Source: Fodinibius sediminis
GTDB lineage: Bacteria > Bacteroidota > Rhodothermia > Balneolales > Balneolaceae
Direction: 5' to 3'
NCBI RefSeq assembly: GCF_900182555.1
Contig: NZ_FXTH01000009.1
Location: 124,001-188,000, forward strand
DNA: 64,000 nt
Part shown: positions 46,626-56,277 of the stretch, piece after piece
How the letters are laid out: each line of letters opens with the position of its first letter
How positions within the stretch are numbered: the first letter of the stretch is position 1
Translations under genes and position numbers: made by a program
Notes under the pieces: model-generated
Seen by the model: the letters and a program-made list of their open reading frames with translations, nothing else
Told to the model about the DNA's origin: nothing
The model's database searches: none

Positions 46626-47222
46626 TCACCCGGTATATAGTTTATGCTCGGTAATGATCTGTGCCACCCGTGGCGGCACCAACTTTGATATATCCCTCCC
46701 CTCTTTGACACGGTTTCTTACCTGTGTCGACGAAATGGCGACCGGCGCATGCTCCACATAGTGGACTTTCCTCGTGATCTCGGCATCCAAATTCTCCGTC
46801 TCAAAAGATGGACGGGCTGCTACCAGCAGATCGCAGTACGTGAGCAGCTCCTTCCACATGTGCCAGGTACGAAAGTTGAGGAGCGAGTCCTCCCCGATGC
46901 ATAAAAAGAAGTTGATGCCTGGTTCCTTTTCCGTCAGGTATCGGAGGGTCTGGACCGTGTAATATGGTGGTTGAAGCCTGCGTTCCAGATCACTGACGCT
47001 TATCTGATCCTCCCCATCAAAAGCGGCCTCAAGCATTTTAAGACGCAGATCATAATCCGCAGGCTTTCGGCTGGATTTATGGGGTGATTCAGGCGTCAGG
47101 AGCACCCTTAGATTGGATATATAACCCGATTCAACAAAGGATCGGGCAATAGCCAAGTGTCCGTTGTGTACCGGATCATAGCTCCCCCCCAGTAAGCCCA
47201 CCGACTTCCCTGCAGATGCCAT
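46626..47222 (-). CDS. nadD: Nicotinate-nucleotide adenylyltransferase NadD
   Basis: Converts nicotinate mononucleotide to deamido-NAD in NAD synthesis. 198 residues with the nucleotidyltransferase motif GGSYDPVHNGHL at the N-terminus, the middle motif IGEDSLLNFRTWH, and the C-terminal motif ISSTQVRNRVKEGR. It overlaps bamD by one base. Confidence 0.95.
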   Translation of the reverse strand: MASAGKSVGLLGGSYDPVHNGHLAIARSFVESGYISNLRVLLTPESPHKSSRKPADYDLRLKMLEAAFDGEDQISVSDLERRLQPPYYTVQTLRYLTEKEPGINFFLCIGEDSLLNFRTWHMWKELLTYCDLLVAARPSFETENLDAEITRKVHYVEHAPVAISSTQVRNRVKEGRDISKLVPPRVAQIITEHKLYTG

Positions 47223-48100
47223 TACCTCGAACTGTTTGCGGCAGCATTGTTGCTGCTCACTGCACTGCCCTCCTGTGAGCTGTTGCTTTCCCCGAGATCT
47301 GCAAGGGCCGCACGGGCATCATCGACATGGTCTTCAGCTTCCGAGCGATATTGACCTTCGGGAAATAACTGGATGAAGGTTTCATAGGCATCAACGGCAG
47401 CCTGGTATCGCTCACGCTGCTTGGCCTGCACACTGCGATCTGCATAAACAACATAGGTATTTATTTTATCTACAAGTGCGCGCTGTGCCCACATGGATTC
47501 AGGATAATTGTCAATAGTGAGATCATAGTACACGATAGCCGCTTCATAGCTGTCCGTCTGCATATAAAGGCGAGCTGAATGATAAAGCTTTTTGGCAAGC
47601 TTGGAGCGAAGCTCCGTAATGTACCTGGCGGCCTCCTCTACCCGTTCGGAATTGGGATAGCGCGAATTATACAGCTGGAATTTTTCAATGGCTGTACGAG
47701 TGTGTTTCTGATCAAGCTTGTAGCGGGGACTTAATTTATAGTAGCTGTATGCTTCCTTGAACTGTGCCTCCTCCCTTTTGTCTGCACGCGGATAGAGGGT
47801 GACAAAGCGGCTGTATTCTGCACTGGCAAGCAGATAGCGGCCACTCTTGAAATAGGATTCAGCAAGATAGAACTGTGCCTCCTGGCCATAGTCCGTGCCT
47901 CGTCCCAGCTGGATAACCGTCTCGAAAGCCTCCGCCGCATCCGTGTACTCCTCTGACTGGTACAAACTCATTGATTTTTTAAAGGCCGTGGGAAGTGTGT
48001 CACCGCGCTGAATCAGATCCTCATTCTTGCACGACAGCAGAACTGCAGTGATAAGCAAGAGACAGGATATTCTAAAAAAGGGAGTATAAATATTTTTCAT
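47222..48100 (-). CDS. bamD: Outer membrane assembly lipoprotein BamD
   Basis: Essential BAM complex lipoprotein. 292 residues with lipobox VLLSC (Cys near 24) and five TPR-like repeats from about 40 to 260 (SLYQSEEYTDAAEAFETVI, AQFYLAESYFKSGRYLLAS). The tail beyond 270 is Ser/Asn/Ala-rich and disordered. The next gene, nadD, overlaps its end by one base. Confidence 0.92.
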   Translation of the reverse strand: MKNIYTPFFRISCLLLITAVLLSCKNEDLIQRGDTLPTAFKKSMSLYQSEEYTDAAEAFETVIQLGRGTDYGQEAQFYLAESYFKSGRYLLASAEYSRFVTLYPRADKREEAQFKEAYSYYKLSPRYKLDQKHTRTAIEKFQLYNSRYPNSERVEEAARYITELRSKLAKKLYHSARLYMQTDSYEAAIVYYDLTIDNYPESMWAQRALVDKINTYVVYADRSVQAKQRERYQAAVDAYETFIQLFPEGQYRSEAEDHVDDARAALADLGESNSSQEGSAVSSNNAAANSSR

Positions 48101-48117
48101 GTCACTAAATTTGACTT

Positions 48118-49110
48118 TCAGTATTCTCGGGATATCAAACGATTTAAAAGGGTGATAATTTCATCCTTGTAGGATGAAGCTGCGAAAGTATCAATATGTT
48201 CCATTGCTTCTTCGTAAAAACTTCGTATAACGCTTCGGGTGGCACTAATGACATTCAGCTCTTTATATAATTCGATAACCGAAACGACCTCATCATCAGA
48301 GGTATCGTTATGAGACAGAATGGCCGACAGACGTTTCCGCTGCTCGGGACTGCATCGTTGTAACGCAAGAAGAGACAAATATGTTTTCTTGCCTTCTCTG
48401 ATATCACCTCCACGCTGTTTGCCAAATTTCTCAGGGTCAGCGACAACATCCAGCAAATCGTCCTGGATCTGAAAGGCGATACCGGTCTTTTTGCCTATCG
48501 TCCTGAGGCGGTCAATAATGGCAGCATCGCCCGTGGCCACCCGGGCCCCAATGGCCAGCGATGTACTGATCAGGGCGGCAGTCTTGCCGTCAATCATTTT
48601 CAGGTAGTCTTCAAGGGTAACCTCCTGTTTATCTTCAAAATCAAGATCGTAGGCCTGCCCCTCACAAACGCTCTGTGCACTGTCCAGAAAAATATCAACA
48701 ATTGCTGCGTAATGATCTTTGGTATACGCTTCGGCATAGCCGTAATACTGGAGTTGTCTAAAAGCCTTGGCATATATGGCATCCCCGGAGAGTATAGCAG
48801 TGTTGGCATCCCATTTTTTATAGACGCTGGGCTGCCCCCGCCTCGTATGGGCGGCATCCATGATGTCATCATGCAACAAAGTGAAGTTATGCAGCAGCTC
48901 CACGGCAATAGCCGCTGGAAGGGCTTCTTTAACATCACCTTCACAAAGACCGCAGCCGATGAGGGTCAAAAGGGGTCGTATTCGTTTCCCGGGAAGCTCC
49001 AGGGTATAGCGAATAGGATCATACAGCGAGGCCGGTGCCTCGGGTAAACTGAGCCGATCAAAACCCTCGTCAATGAGATTTGATAATTCTTGCTGTGTAG
49101 TAACTTGCAC
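48118..49110 (-). CDS. Polyprenyl diphosphate synthase (geranylgeranyl/farnesyl type)
   Basis: Condenses isopentenyl diphosphate onto allylic primers. 330 residues with the first aspartate-rich motif LLHDDIMD (near residue 83) and the second QIQDDLLD (near 215), plus GKRIRPLL and the KTAALISTSLAIGA helix. The residues before the first motif (TL.HN) do not allow a sure statement of product chain length. It precedes bamD by 17 nt. Confidence 0.92.
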   Translation of the reverse strand: MQVTTQQELSNLIDEGFDRLSLPEAPASLYDPIRYTLELPGKRIRPLLTLIGCGLCEGDVKEALPAAIAVELLHNFTLLHDDIMDAAHTRRGQPSVYKKWDANTAILSGDAIYAKAFRQLQYYGYAEAYTKDHYAAIVDIFLDSAQSVCEGQAYDLDFEDKQEVTLEDYLKMIDGKTAALISTSLAIGARVATGDAAIIDRLRTIGKKTGIAFQIQDDLLDVVADPEKFGKQRGGDIREGKKTYLSLLALQRCSPEQRKRLSAILSHNDTSDDEVVSVIELYKELNVISATRSVIRSFYEEAMEHIDTFAASSYKDEIITLLNRLISREY

Positions 49111-49164
49111 GTGGTCTATACTGAATTTCTAAAAGGCCAAATATAAGCATTTTGAAGCAAGATG

Positions 49165-50196
49165 TTACCTGCTCCTTCGCTTTATTTCAATATGATGCGG
49201 GGACAGCTCTTCCAGTTGTTCGCATCCCAGCAGAGTAAGAATTACGCGCAACTGATGACACCAGCTATGGAAAAGTGACTCCAGCCCCTGCATGCCATCA
49301 CTCACCACGGCCTTAATAACAGGTTGGGCGGAAGCAGCAAACCGGGCCCCCAGGCACAAGGATTTAGCAATATCGTGACTCGAACGTATGCCGCCGGAAG
49401 CAATAATATCAAAAGAGTAATCGTGCTTGAGGTCTGTCACCTGACGCAGGCATTCCGCGGTAGGAATCCCCCAATCGTCAAACTGAGGAGAGGGCTTCTG
49501 GTTACTTTTGCGCCTGTTTTCCACCTTTGCCCAGCTGGTGCCGCCGGCTCCTGCTACATCAATCACTTTAACACCGATTTCAAGCAACTGTTCGGCTATC
49601 TCTCCGGATATTCCGGCCCCGGTTTCTTTTACTATCACGGGCACTTCGATAGATTGAACCAGCATGGCAATGCCTTCCTTGATGCCTTTGAATCTTCGAT
49701 CCCCTTCAGGCTGCATAAGCTCCTGCAGAGGATTCAGGTGCACGATAACCGCATTGGCCTCGATGGAATCAACGAGAAGACGTACCTGTTGAGAAGGAAG
49801 TCCGCCGATAAGTTGGGCACCCCCGATATTGGCGGCTATAAACGCACTGGGAGCCCGCTTGCGAACAATAGAAAATGAAGACTCCGCTTTGGGATTATCA
49901 AGCATGATGCGCTGGCTGCCCACGCCGAAAGGGAGATTGTATTTTTCGCAGAATTCAGCAATGATAGCATTCACAGCCCCTGCATCCGTATATCCTCCCG
50001 TCATCGATGAAATAAAGAGCGGAAAGGCAAAAGAGCGCCCCAACAGACTGGCCTGCGTCGACACCTCGTCGGTATTGACTTCGGGCATGGCGTTGTGTAC
50101 AAACCGGTATTGTTCCAAACCGGTTGTCTGCCGATAGTTCATCTGCCCCGTAGTCGTTAGCTCTACATGATCTATTTTACGCTGTTTAATCGACAT
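49165..50196 (-). CDS. fni: Isopentenyl-diphosphate delta-isomerase, type 2 (FMN-dependent)
   Basis: Interconverts IPP and DMAPP, supplying primers for the neighbouring prenyl synthase. 343 residues; motifs RKIDHVEL, ISSMTGGY, GVGSQRIML, VKETGAGIS and ASGGIRSSHDIAKSL match the Idi-2 fold, with FMN and substrate sites as expected. A 54-nt gap separates it from the prenyl synthase gene in the same direction. Confidence 0.95.
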   Translation of the reverse strand: MSIKQRKIDHVELTTTGQMNYRQTTGLEQYRFVHNAMPEVNTDEVSTQASLLGRSFAFPLFISSMTGGYTDAGAVNAIIAEFCEKYNLPFGVGSQRIMLDNPKAESSFSIVRKRAPSAFIAANIGGAQLIGGLPSQQVRLLVDSIEANAVIVHLNPLQELMQPEGDRRFKGIKEGIAMLVQSIEVPVIVKETGAGISGEIAEQLLEIGVKVIDVAGAGGTSWAKVENRRKSNQKPSPQFDDWGIPTAECLRQVTDLKHDYSFDIIASGGIRSSHDIAKSLCLGARFAASAQPVIKAVVSDGMQGLESLFHSWCHQLRVILTLLGCEQLEELSPHHIEIKRRSR

Positions 50197-50357
50197 GGGC
50201 TGACCGAAGACTAGTTTTTATGATTTGAAAGTAAGGTAGGCAAGTAAGTCGGAAAGCGAAAATATATCTGTCCATTCTCCGGGAATAAATCAGCCTTTCC
50301 GGTGTAAAGATCGAGGACGTCATTTAGACTCAAGCCGATGTCCGGCTGCCCGTGCGC

Positions 50358-50882
50358 TCAGGCTTGACCGCTGGCCGCATGCTGTGCCATATTCCGCAGC
50401 GCCCGACCGCTAAGCCTGTATGTTGTCCAATCATCCAGTGGCCGGGCCTTGAGAGACTCATAAAAGTCGATGGCGGGTTTATTCCAATTTAAAACCGACC
50501 ATTCCAAACGTGCACAGTCGCGCTCGACCGCAAGCTGAGCCAGAAAGGCAAGTAATGCAGTTCCAATGCCCCTGCCGCGGGCAGATGGATTCACATAAAG
50601 ATCTTCCAAATAAATCCCCGCCTGCCCCCTGAAGGTGGAAAAGCTGTGAAAAAAAAGGGCAAATCCCACTGGTTCATCCCGATCATAAGCCAGCAGCACT
50701 TCGGCATAGCTCTGCTTGCCAAATAGATTTTTTCTCAGAAGCTCTTCTGTAGCCACTACCTGGTCTGCCATCTTCTCATAGGCGGCAAGTCCGTGAATGA
50801 AATCGAGAATCAGGGCCGTATCCTCCTTTTCTGCAAAGCGAAGGTAGCAGCCCGGTATGTCGGTAGGGATCTTCTGCGGCAT
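50358..50882 (-). CDS. GNAT-family N-acetyltransferase
   Basis: 174 residues with the acetyl-CoA pyrophosphate loop PSARGRGIGTALL near residue 100 and LYVNP before it, as in diamine/spermidine acetyltransferase-like GNATs (motif LEWSVLNWNKPAIDFY). Substrate not assignable. It follows the M15 peptidase gene by 7 nt. Confidence 0.9.
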   Translation of the reverse strand: MPQKIPTDIPGCYLRFAEKEDTALILDFIHGLAAYEKMADQVVATEELLRKNLFGKQSYAEVLLAYDRDEPVGFALFFHSFSTFRGQAGIYLEDLYVNPSARGRGIGTALLAFLAQLAVERDCARLEWSVLNWNKPAIDFYESLKARPLDDWTTYRLSGRALRNMAQHAASGQA

Positions 50883-50889
50883 AAGGGCA

Positions 50890-51660
50890 TCAGTTGCTTT
50901 GCTGTTTTATCTTCAATGAAATACCGTTTACATAATTCTTGACCATATCAATTTCTTTGGCAAGCTCCGCCCCTTTGAACCCTGTGATATCAGCATTCGA
51001 GACATGATTGTTATAGTAGGCCAGATAATGCCTTGCCAGCGGGAGGTAGGACCAGTGCCACTTCTCCTCGTTGTAGCCGGTGCGGCCGTTCAGATCTTTC
51101 GAGGTATAGGGCTGGTAAAATCCAAAGTCATTGGCATGGGCCTTCAGCCATTCATACTCCTTTTTACCCTGTCCGTTTTCAAAATAAGTGTTATTGAGAT
51201 CGTTGAGATCGACCTCGGTGCCCCAGTGATGGCGCGAAGTCATCGGCATGGAGCTGTATTCGAGAATTCCAAGGGCCTTCTGCATGTCGGAGCCGGCCGT
51301 GGAGTTGCTCCATTTTCGATCCCAGATCGACTTCTGGTAATTGAAATTGCGGGTCCCGGAAATAAGAGTAAATGAAATACCGTCATTTTCTGCGCTGTCA
51401 ACCATCGCCTTATAGGCCTCATACGCTTTCCTGTGAAGATAGATCTCCTTGTTGGCATATTCGGGATCAACACGCACAAAATCATCATGCGACCTGAAAT
51501 CAAACTGCCCGGTAACAAAATCGATAGAAACGTCCACCTGCAATGTGTCGCCGGCAGCTTCTGTTGCCTTGCCAGAAGCACTTTCTTGTTTATCAGAAGA
51601 AGGTTTGTCTGCACTGCAGCTTATCAGGAACCCAATAAGCAGAAAAAAGATCATTCTCAT
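50890..51660 (-). CDS. D-Ala-D-Ala carboxypeptidase, VanY/M15B lipoprotein
   Basis: 256 residues: lipobox LISC, then a peptidase M15B domain. Zinc ligands are in SRHHWGTEVD and the WHW motif KWHWSYLP; SGTRNFNYQKSIWDRKW is the usual substrate loop. It trims peptidoglycan stem peptides outside the inner membrane. Confidence 0.9.
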   Translation of the reverse strand: MRMIFFLLIGFLISCSADKPSSDKQESASGKATEAAGDTLQVDVSIDFVTGQFDFRSHDDFVRVDPEYANKEIYLHRKAYEAYKAMVDSAENDGISFTLISGTRNFNYQKSIWDRKWSNSTAGSDMQKALGILEYSSMPMTSRHHWGTEVDLNDLNNTYFENGQGKKEYEWLKAHANDFGFYQPYTSKDLNGRTGYNEEKWHWSYLPLARHYLAYYNNHVSNADITGFKGAELAKEIDMVKNYVNGISLKIKQQSN

Positions 51661-51718
51661 AAATCTGTAAATAACAACTGAGGTTTACATTATGGATAAT
51701 CAACAGAAGATACGAATA

Positions 51719-52426
51719 CTACAATTCTTTTATAAACTTGCCATAAATCCAACCAGTGATGCCATCGCTGGTATGAATCTTATACCATGTTTCCCCGCTT
51801 ATAGCTTCCACATCACGCTTGCTGATCGTGGCTTCAACCCTGCCATAATCGGGGGTGGAGAAAGAAGCCCGGACCGAATCATTTAAATCGTCCAGTATGT
51901 TAATGGCCTTCCCTCCCGGCAGTTTTATTGTATTGCCCCCCTCGGTAATGGTTACATCGCGTTTTAGAATGGCTTCCTTGCTGTTACCTGAACTATATTG
52001 ATCCAGGATTTTGACAACAGTCCCCTCGTTGGCTACAACACCGGCGGATGGCGACCGGGTGGTGTGGTCACTCCTGATGATAATATTCGAACCTGTCACG
52101 CGTCCTTCTGTTGCGGTTCCGGACAGCTCTTCCATTTTCTGCTGTGCTTCCGGTCGATGCGAGCCTTCGGGAAATTCCTTGAGATATTTTTCAAATGACC
52201 GGGCAGTCGTATCATGCTCGATCGCCGTCCAGTAACGGTTGTCAGCGCGTTTTCTGGCTTTTTCAAGATGCTCGCCATCCGGGTTCTCTGAAATATAGGC
52301 CTGATAGGCTTCGTAGGTATCGGCTTGCCGGGCCTCTTCCCATGTCGAAGAACTGCAGGCCGAAAGCAGGCTCATTACGGACAATGTTACGACAGCGACA
52401 GAGAAATGAATAAATTTGGCGTACAT
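51719..52426 (-). CDS. SH3-domain lipoprotein with TPR-like repeats
   Basis: 235 residues: lipobox LLSAC, two short TPR/Sel1-like repeats (EAYQAYISENPDGEHLEKAR and SFEKYLKEFPEGSHRPEA), and an extracellular bacterial SH3 part at about 110-235 ending WYKIHTSDGITGWIYGKFI. Likely binds cell wall or the outer-membrane side. A run of ten C (its sense strand) lies about 117 bp upstream. Confidence 0.78.
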   Translation of the reverse strand: MYAKFIHFSVAVVTLSVMSLLSACSSSTWEEARQADTYEAYQAYISENPDGEHLEKARKRADNRYWTAIEHDTTARSFEKYLKEFPEGSHRPEAQQKMEELSGTATEGRVTGSNIIIRSDHTTRSPSAGVVANEGTVVKILDQYSSGNSKEAILKRDVTITEGGNTIKLPGGKAINILDDLNDSVRASFSTPDYGRVEATISKRDVEAISGETWYKIHTSDGITGWIYGKFIKEL

Positions 52427-52542
52427 GGTAGTCGGTTACCGTTGGAGTAGCTATTTGTTTAACCTTTTATGACAGATCAGTTTAATTAAAATATGAACAT
52501 CAAAAAAGTGTTGAGACAGAATTTTAAGCAGCTGCAAAAGCC

Positions 52543-52552
52543 GGGGGGGGGG
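52543..52552. repeat. Homopolymer tract of ten G
   Basis: Ten G in a row (C on the minus strand) sit between the SDR stop and the SH3-lipoprotein start, about 117 bp upstream of the latter. Long homopolymers are prone to slippage and can alter promoter spacing. The nearby region shows no other feature. Confidence 0.5.
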
Positions 52553-52587
52553 ATCAGTGAAGGCGCCCTACTCCCCCTGTTCAAATA

Positions 52588-53322
52588 TCAGAGCATATAA
52601 CTTCCACCATTGATATGAAAAGTGCCCCCCGTCATGTGAGGCACTTTGCCGGATGCCAGGAAGGCGACCAGTTCACCCACCTCTTCCGGCGATGTAATTT
52701 CATCAAAAGCAGTACCCTCAGTCAGGTACTCCTCGCCATAAATATCGACGGCCTCCCTGGCCATGTCCGTATTGATGAATCCGGGAGCAATGGTATAGGC
52801 ATAAATATCATCACGGCCAAAATCACGCGCTATGCTTTTGGTGAAGGCCACCATCCCTCCTTTTGAGGCGGCATACGAGGCATATTCCTGGGTATCGCCC
52901 CGGTAGGCCGCTCTGGAAGCGATATTGATCAGAATTCCACCGCTTCCCTCCCGCTTCCACCCATTAAGGGCCCACTTGGAAAGAAGAGCCGGCGACCGAA
53001 GGTTGATATGCATGGTGCGGTCCCAGTTTTTCAGCCAGCTTATGTCACTGTCGGAAAAATCAGAATGCTCGGAAATGCCGGCATTGTTGATGAGGATTCC
53101 CGGTGATTGGTCCCGTTCAAAAATGGGTTTCAAGCGTTCCCGGAGCTGTTCGAGATCTGCAAGATCAATATGCAGTCCTTCAAAGTTTTGATGTGACGCA
53201 AGTTCATCGGGAAATGCAGATCCGCGTGCGGTTCCAATGACCGCAGTTCCCTCTCTCAGCAGTGTTTCAGTGATACTTTTGCCAATGCCCCGGGAGGCAC
53301 CGGTTACTAATGCATACATCAT
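52588..53322 (-). CDS. Short-chain dehydrogenase/reductase, FabG-like
   Basis: 244 residues from the ATG at 53322 (the frame is open to 53340). Cofactor motif TGASRGIGKS, NNAGIS, and the catalytic tetrad part SRAAYRGDTQEYASYAASK with Tyr and Lys. Substrate unknown. It may be read with the SUF cluster upstream, but a 156-bp gap separates them. Confidence 0.9.
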   Translation of the reverse strand: MMYALVTGASRGIGKSITETLLREGTAVIGTARGSAFPDELASHQNFEGLHIDLADLEQLRERLKPIFERDQSPGILINNAGISEHSDFSDSDISWLKNWDRTMHINLRSPALLSKWALNGWKREGSGGILINIASRAAYRGDTQEYASYAASKGGMVAFTKSIARDFGRDDIYAYTIAPGFINTDMAREAVDIYGEEYLTEGTAFDEITSPEEVGELVAFLASGKVPHMTGGTFHINGGSYML

Positions 53323-53478
53323 CGGGCTGTTCAAAGTCAAGGATTATTACAGTTCTACCATTGGTGATGGCCTCAAAATCGGTCCTCAGGGGATTACAAG
53401 CAAGCCTTAATTACCGTTTTCTACCTGAGGAATTTTAGGATACTTACATCCTGTCGGCTGAAGGGGAAAGGATCTGTT

Positions 53479-54003
53479 TTAGCCGCGATACACAGGGACA
53501 TTGGAACAGGCTTCGCCGTACATGATCTTTTTCACATGTGGTATTAGTTTCTGGGTCACATACAGGTATACGCTGTCGGGGACCGGACGATCGTCATCAC
53601 TGCACCCTTTGAGAATGACAAATTTGTCCTGGTACCGGCTCCAGTCAACATCATCGAGTCTGCGGCGGAACAGTTCGTGTATGATCTCATCGGGTTTTCC
53701 CTTGAATACCTCTTTGGCATGAGGCGCCAGGTGCTGACCAACCAGCATATAGGCCCATTTGGAGAGAATAGCATCTGTCGAGCAGTAGACACAAACATAC
53801 TGGTCGTCGTAACGGCTCCAGTCGTACTCGTCAAGCTGCTTGCGAAATTCCTTTTCCTTGAGAATCAGCCCCTTGAACAAAAATTGTTTCAGGTCGAGGC
53901 CCTCGCGGGTTGTTGAATCAAAGTACTGCTGCAAGTCGATAGTGACGAGTTTGTCAGACTGCTTAACCTTGTTGACAATTTCGTCTTGCGTATCTGTAGC
54001 CAT
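53479..54003 (-). CDS. DUF2480-family protein of the SUF cluster
   Basis: 174 residues without signal or TM, containing two tandem related halves: DEYDWSRYDDQYVCVYCSTDAI... and DDVDWSRYQDKFVILKGCSDD, so an internal duplication is visible. It matches my recollection of the DUF2480 family, usually found next to suf genes in Bacteroidota. Function unknown; conserved cysteines suggest metal or cluster contact. It is 7 nt downstream of the sufA-like gene. Confidence 0.78.
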   Translation of the reverse strand: MATDTQDEIVNKVKQSDKLVTIDLQQYFDSTTREGLDLKQFLFKGLILKEKEFRKQLDEYDWSRYDDQYVCVYCSTDAILSKWAYMLVGQHLAPHAKEVFKGKPDEIIHELFRRRLDDVDWSRYQDKFVILKGCSDDDRPVPDSVYLYVTQKLIPHVKKIMYGEACSNVPVYRG

Positions 54004-54010
54004 AGTTTAT

Positions 54011-54349
54011 TTAAACTGAAAATGATTCTCCGCAGGAGCAGGTACGCGTTGCATTGGGATTCTGAAAATGGAACCCCTGCCCTTCCAATCCTTCCGTGTA
54101 ATCCAGTTCAGTTCCGGAGAGGTATAAAAAGCTGCGCATGTCTACAATCAATTTGATTCCATTATCCTCAAATTCCTGGTCTTCCTCTGATCCCTGTTGG
54201 GGATCAGCGTCAAAATTGAGATCATACGTTAACCCCGAGCAGCCACCACTGACGACACCTACCCGTAATTTGGCCTCATCGGGCACATGCTGCTCTTTAC
54301 GAATCTCCTTGATTCGATGTGCTGCTCGATCGCTGATGGTGATTGACAT
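54011..54349 (-). CDS. sufA: Iron-sulfur carrier, SufA/IscA (HesB) family
   Basis: 112 residues with the three conserved cysteines of A-type carriers, one in GGCSGLTY and two in CSCGESF at the C-terminus. It would pass [4Fe-4S] clusters from the SufBCD scaffold to targets. Between nfu and the DUF2480 gene in the SUF run. Confidence 0.92.
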   Translation of the reverse strand: MSITISDRAAHRIKEIRKEQHVPDEAKLRVGVVSGGCSGLTYDLNFDADPQQGSEEDQEFEDNGIKLIVDMRSFLYLSGTELDYTEGLEGQGFHFQNPNATRTCSCGESFSV

Positions 54350-54368
54350 AACTACCTTCCGTCTCTAT

Positions 54369-54920
54369 TTACACAGAAACAACTTGAATTTCAGGATCCA
54401 CCCGTTTAACCATACTTTCGATGGCATACAGGGTGCCGCTGGTTGCGGTCGGACAGGTCCCACAGGCGCCCTGGTAGTGCACCTTCAACCGGTTGCCATC
54501 AAGGCCCAGAACCTTGAGTCCCCCTCCATCGGCCAATAAATACGGCCGCACCTGTTCGTCCAGCATCTTGTTAATTTCTATCAGCCGGGGATCATCGCTA
54601 TCCTGCACCTCCTTGGTCGCGTGGACTTCATCGTCTTCCACGGCGTCTGTCTGCGCTTTGGCCTCTCGAATAGGCGGTGCCAGTTTTCTCAGCAGCTCCG
54701 ACCATACGGCTTCCCCATCCTGGGTAACCGTTACATATTTATCAACATAGTACACATTGATAACATGATCGATGGCAAAAAGTGCAGAAGCCAGTTCATC
54801 ATCTTCAGCCTGGCTACTGTTCTCATAAGATTTTGTTACACCGTTAGTTAGGGCTTCCCCCAATACAAATCGCATGGCATCGGGGTTGGGCGTACGTTCG
54901 ATTTCTTTAATCTTTGGCAT
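54369..54920 (-). CDS. nfu: Nfu-type iron-sulfur scaffold/carrier
   Basis: 183 residues: an N-terminal Nfu_N domain (about 1-90, PNPDAMRFVLGEALT) and a NifU C-terminal domain with the cluster-binding CGTCPTATSG. The linker is very acidic. It lies about 105 nt after sufS and 19 nt before the sufA-like gene. Confidence 0.92.
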   Translation of the reverse strand: MPKIKEIERTPNPDAMRFVLGEALTNGVTKSYENSSQAEDDELASALFAIDHVINVYYVDKYVTVTQDGEAVWSELLRKLAPPIREAKAQTDAVEDDEVHATKEVQDSDDPRLIEINKMLDEQVRPYLLADGGGLKVLGLDGNRLKVHYQGACGTCPTATSGTLYAIESMVKRVDPEIQVVSV

Positions 54921-55025
54921 AGCTTTTGGCGTTAAATTGGAGCAGTAGTTACTTGTTTAGAATTAATATAAATAAAATATCATTCCCAATGAAACCTGAT
55001 TATTTTGGTGGCAGTGCTTCCTGCG

Positions 55026-56273
55026 TTAAAAAAACGTCTTCGCCTCTTTTATCCCTTTCACCAGCCGGTCGATATCCTCCCGGTTATTGTAGAATGCAAG
55101 TGAAACACGGGCCGTACCGGCAATGTCAAATCGTCGCATGGCCGGCTGAGCACAATGGTGTCCGGTACGAATAGCAATACCCTGCTGATCCAGAATGGTA
55201 CCTATGTCGGTAGCATGAATATCATCGAACACAAAAGAGATTACCGATGCCTTTTGCCGGGCCGTACCAACAATACGTAACCCATCAATATCGAGCAGCT
55301 GTTGCGTGGCGTAATCCAGGAGCTCTTGTTCGCGCTGCGCAATCACATCCATGCCAATATTAGACAGGTAGTCGACGGCGGTTCCGAGCCCAACTCCAGC
55401 CGCGATAGGCGGAGTCCCGGCCTCGAATTTATGGGGAAGGACATTGAAAGTAGTTCCTTCAAAGGAGACCTTGTCAATCATGTCACCGCCTGACCGGTAG
55501 GGTGGCATGGCATCGAGGTACCGTTCTTTTCCATATAAGATGCCAAAACCGGTGGGTCCGCACATCTTATGGGAAGAAAAGGCATAAAAATCGGCATCAA
55601 GCGCCTGCACATCCACCTGCCCGTGAGGTACGGCCTGTGCTCCGTCAACGAGGACCGGAATGTCCCGCTCATGGGCTTTGGCTATAATTTCCCTGACGGG
55701 GTGTATAGTACCCAGCGCATTGGAAACATGGCCAATAGCTACAATAGCTGTGCGTTTATTTAGCAGCTTCTCATACGCTTCCAGATCAAGGTCTCCGTCA
55801 TCATTAACCGGTACAACCTGTACGCTTGCCCCATGCTTTTGCGCTGCAATTTGCCAGGGTACGATGTTGGCATGATGTTCGATCTCTGAAACGACGATTT
55901 CATCGCCTTCATCAATATACTGCTCGCCGAAACTATAGGCCACCAGGTTTATACTATCGGTCGTCCCGGACGTATAAATGATTTCATGTTCATGCTCCGC
56001 ATTGATGAATGCCTGTACCTTTCTGCGCGTTTCCTCATAGGAATCTGTCGCTTTCTGGCTCAGGTGATGGATGCCCCGGTGTACATTGGCATGTTCATGG
56101 CGGTGATAATGATCAATACGGTTGGCCACAACAGCAGGCATCTGGCTGGAGGCTGCATTATCCAGGTATACCAACGGTTTACCCTTGACCTTTTCCTGCA
56201 GGACTGGAAAGTCAGACCGGATTTGATCAAAGTCTGTTGCCTCTGTTGATATAGCAGGTGCAGCCTTGGCCAT
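55026..56273 (-). CDS. sufS: Cysteine desulfurase SufS
   Basis: PLP enzyme that takes sulfur from cysteine for cluster assembly. 415 residues with PLP-lysine in FSSHKMCGPTG and the active-site cysteine in RTGHHCAQPAMRRF near the C-terminus, as in group II desulfurases. No sufE or sufU gene is beside it. It begins 4 nt after sufD. Confidence 0.96.
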   Translation of the reverse strand: MAKAAPAISTEATDFDQIRSDFPVLQEKVKGKPLVYLDNAASSQMPAVVANRIDHYHRHEHANVHRGIHHLSQKATDSYEETRRKVQAFINAEHEHEIIYTSGTTDSINLVAYSFGEQYIDEGDEIVVSEIEHHANIVPWQIAAQKHGASVQVVPVNDDGDLDLEAYEKLLNKRTAIVAIGHVSNALGTIHPVREIIAKAHERDIPVLVDGAQAVPHGQVDVQALDADFYAFSSHKMCGPTGFGILYGKERYLDAMPPYRSGGDMIDKVSFEGTTFNVLPHKFEAGTPPIAAGVGLGTAVDYLSNIGMDVIAQREQELLDYATQQLLDIDGLRIVGTARQKASVISFVFDDIHATDIGTILDQQGIAIRTGHHCAQPAMRRFDIAGTARVSLAFYNNREDIDRLVKGIKEAKTFF

Positions 56274-56277
56274 GATG

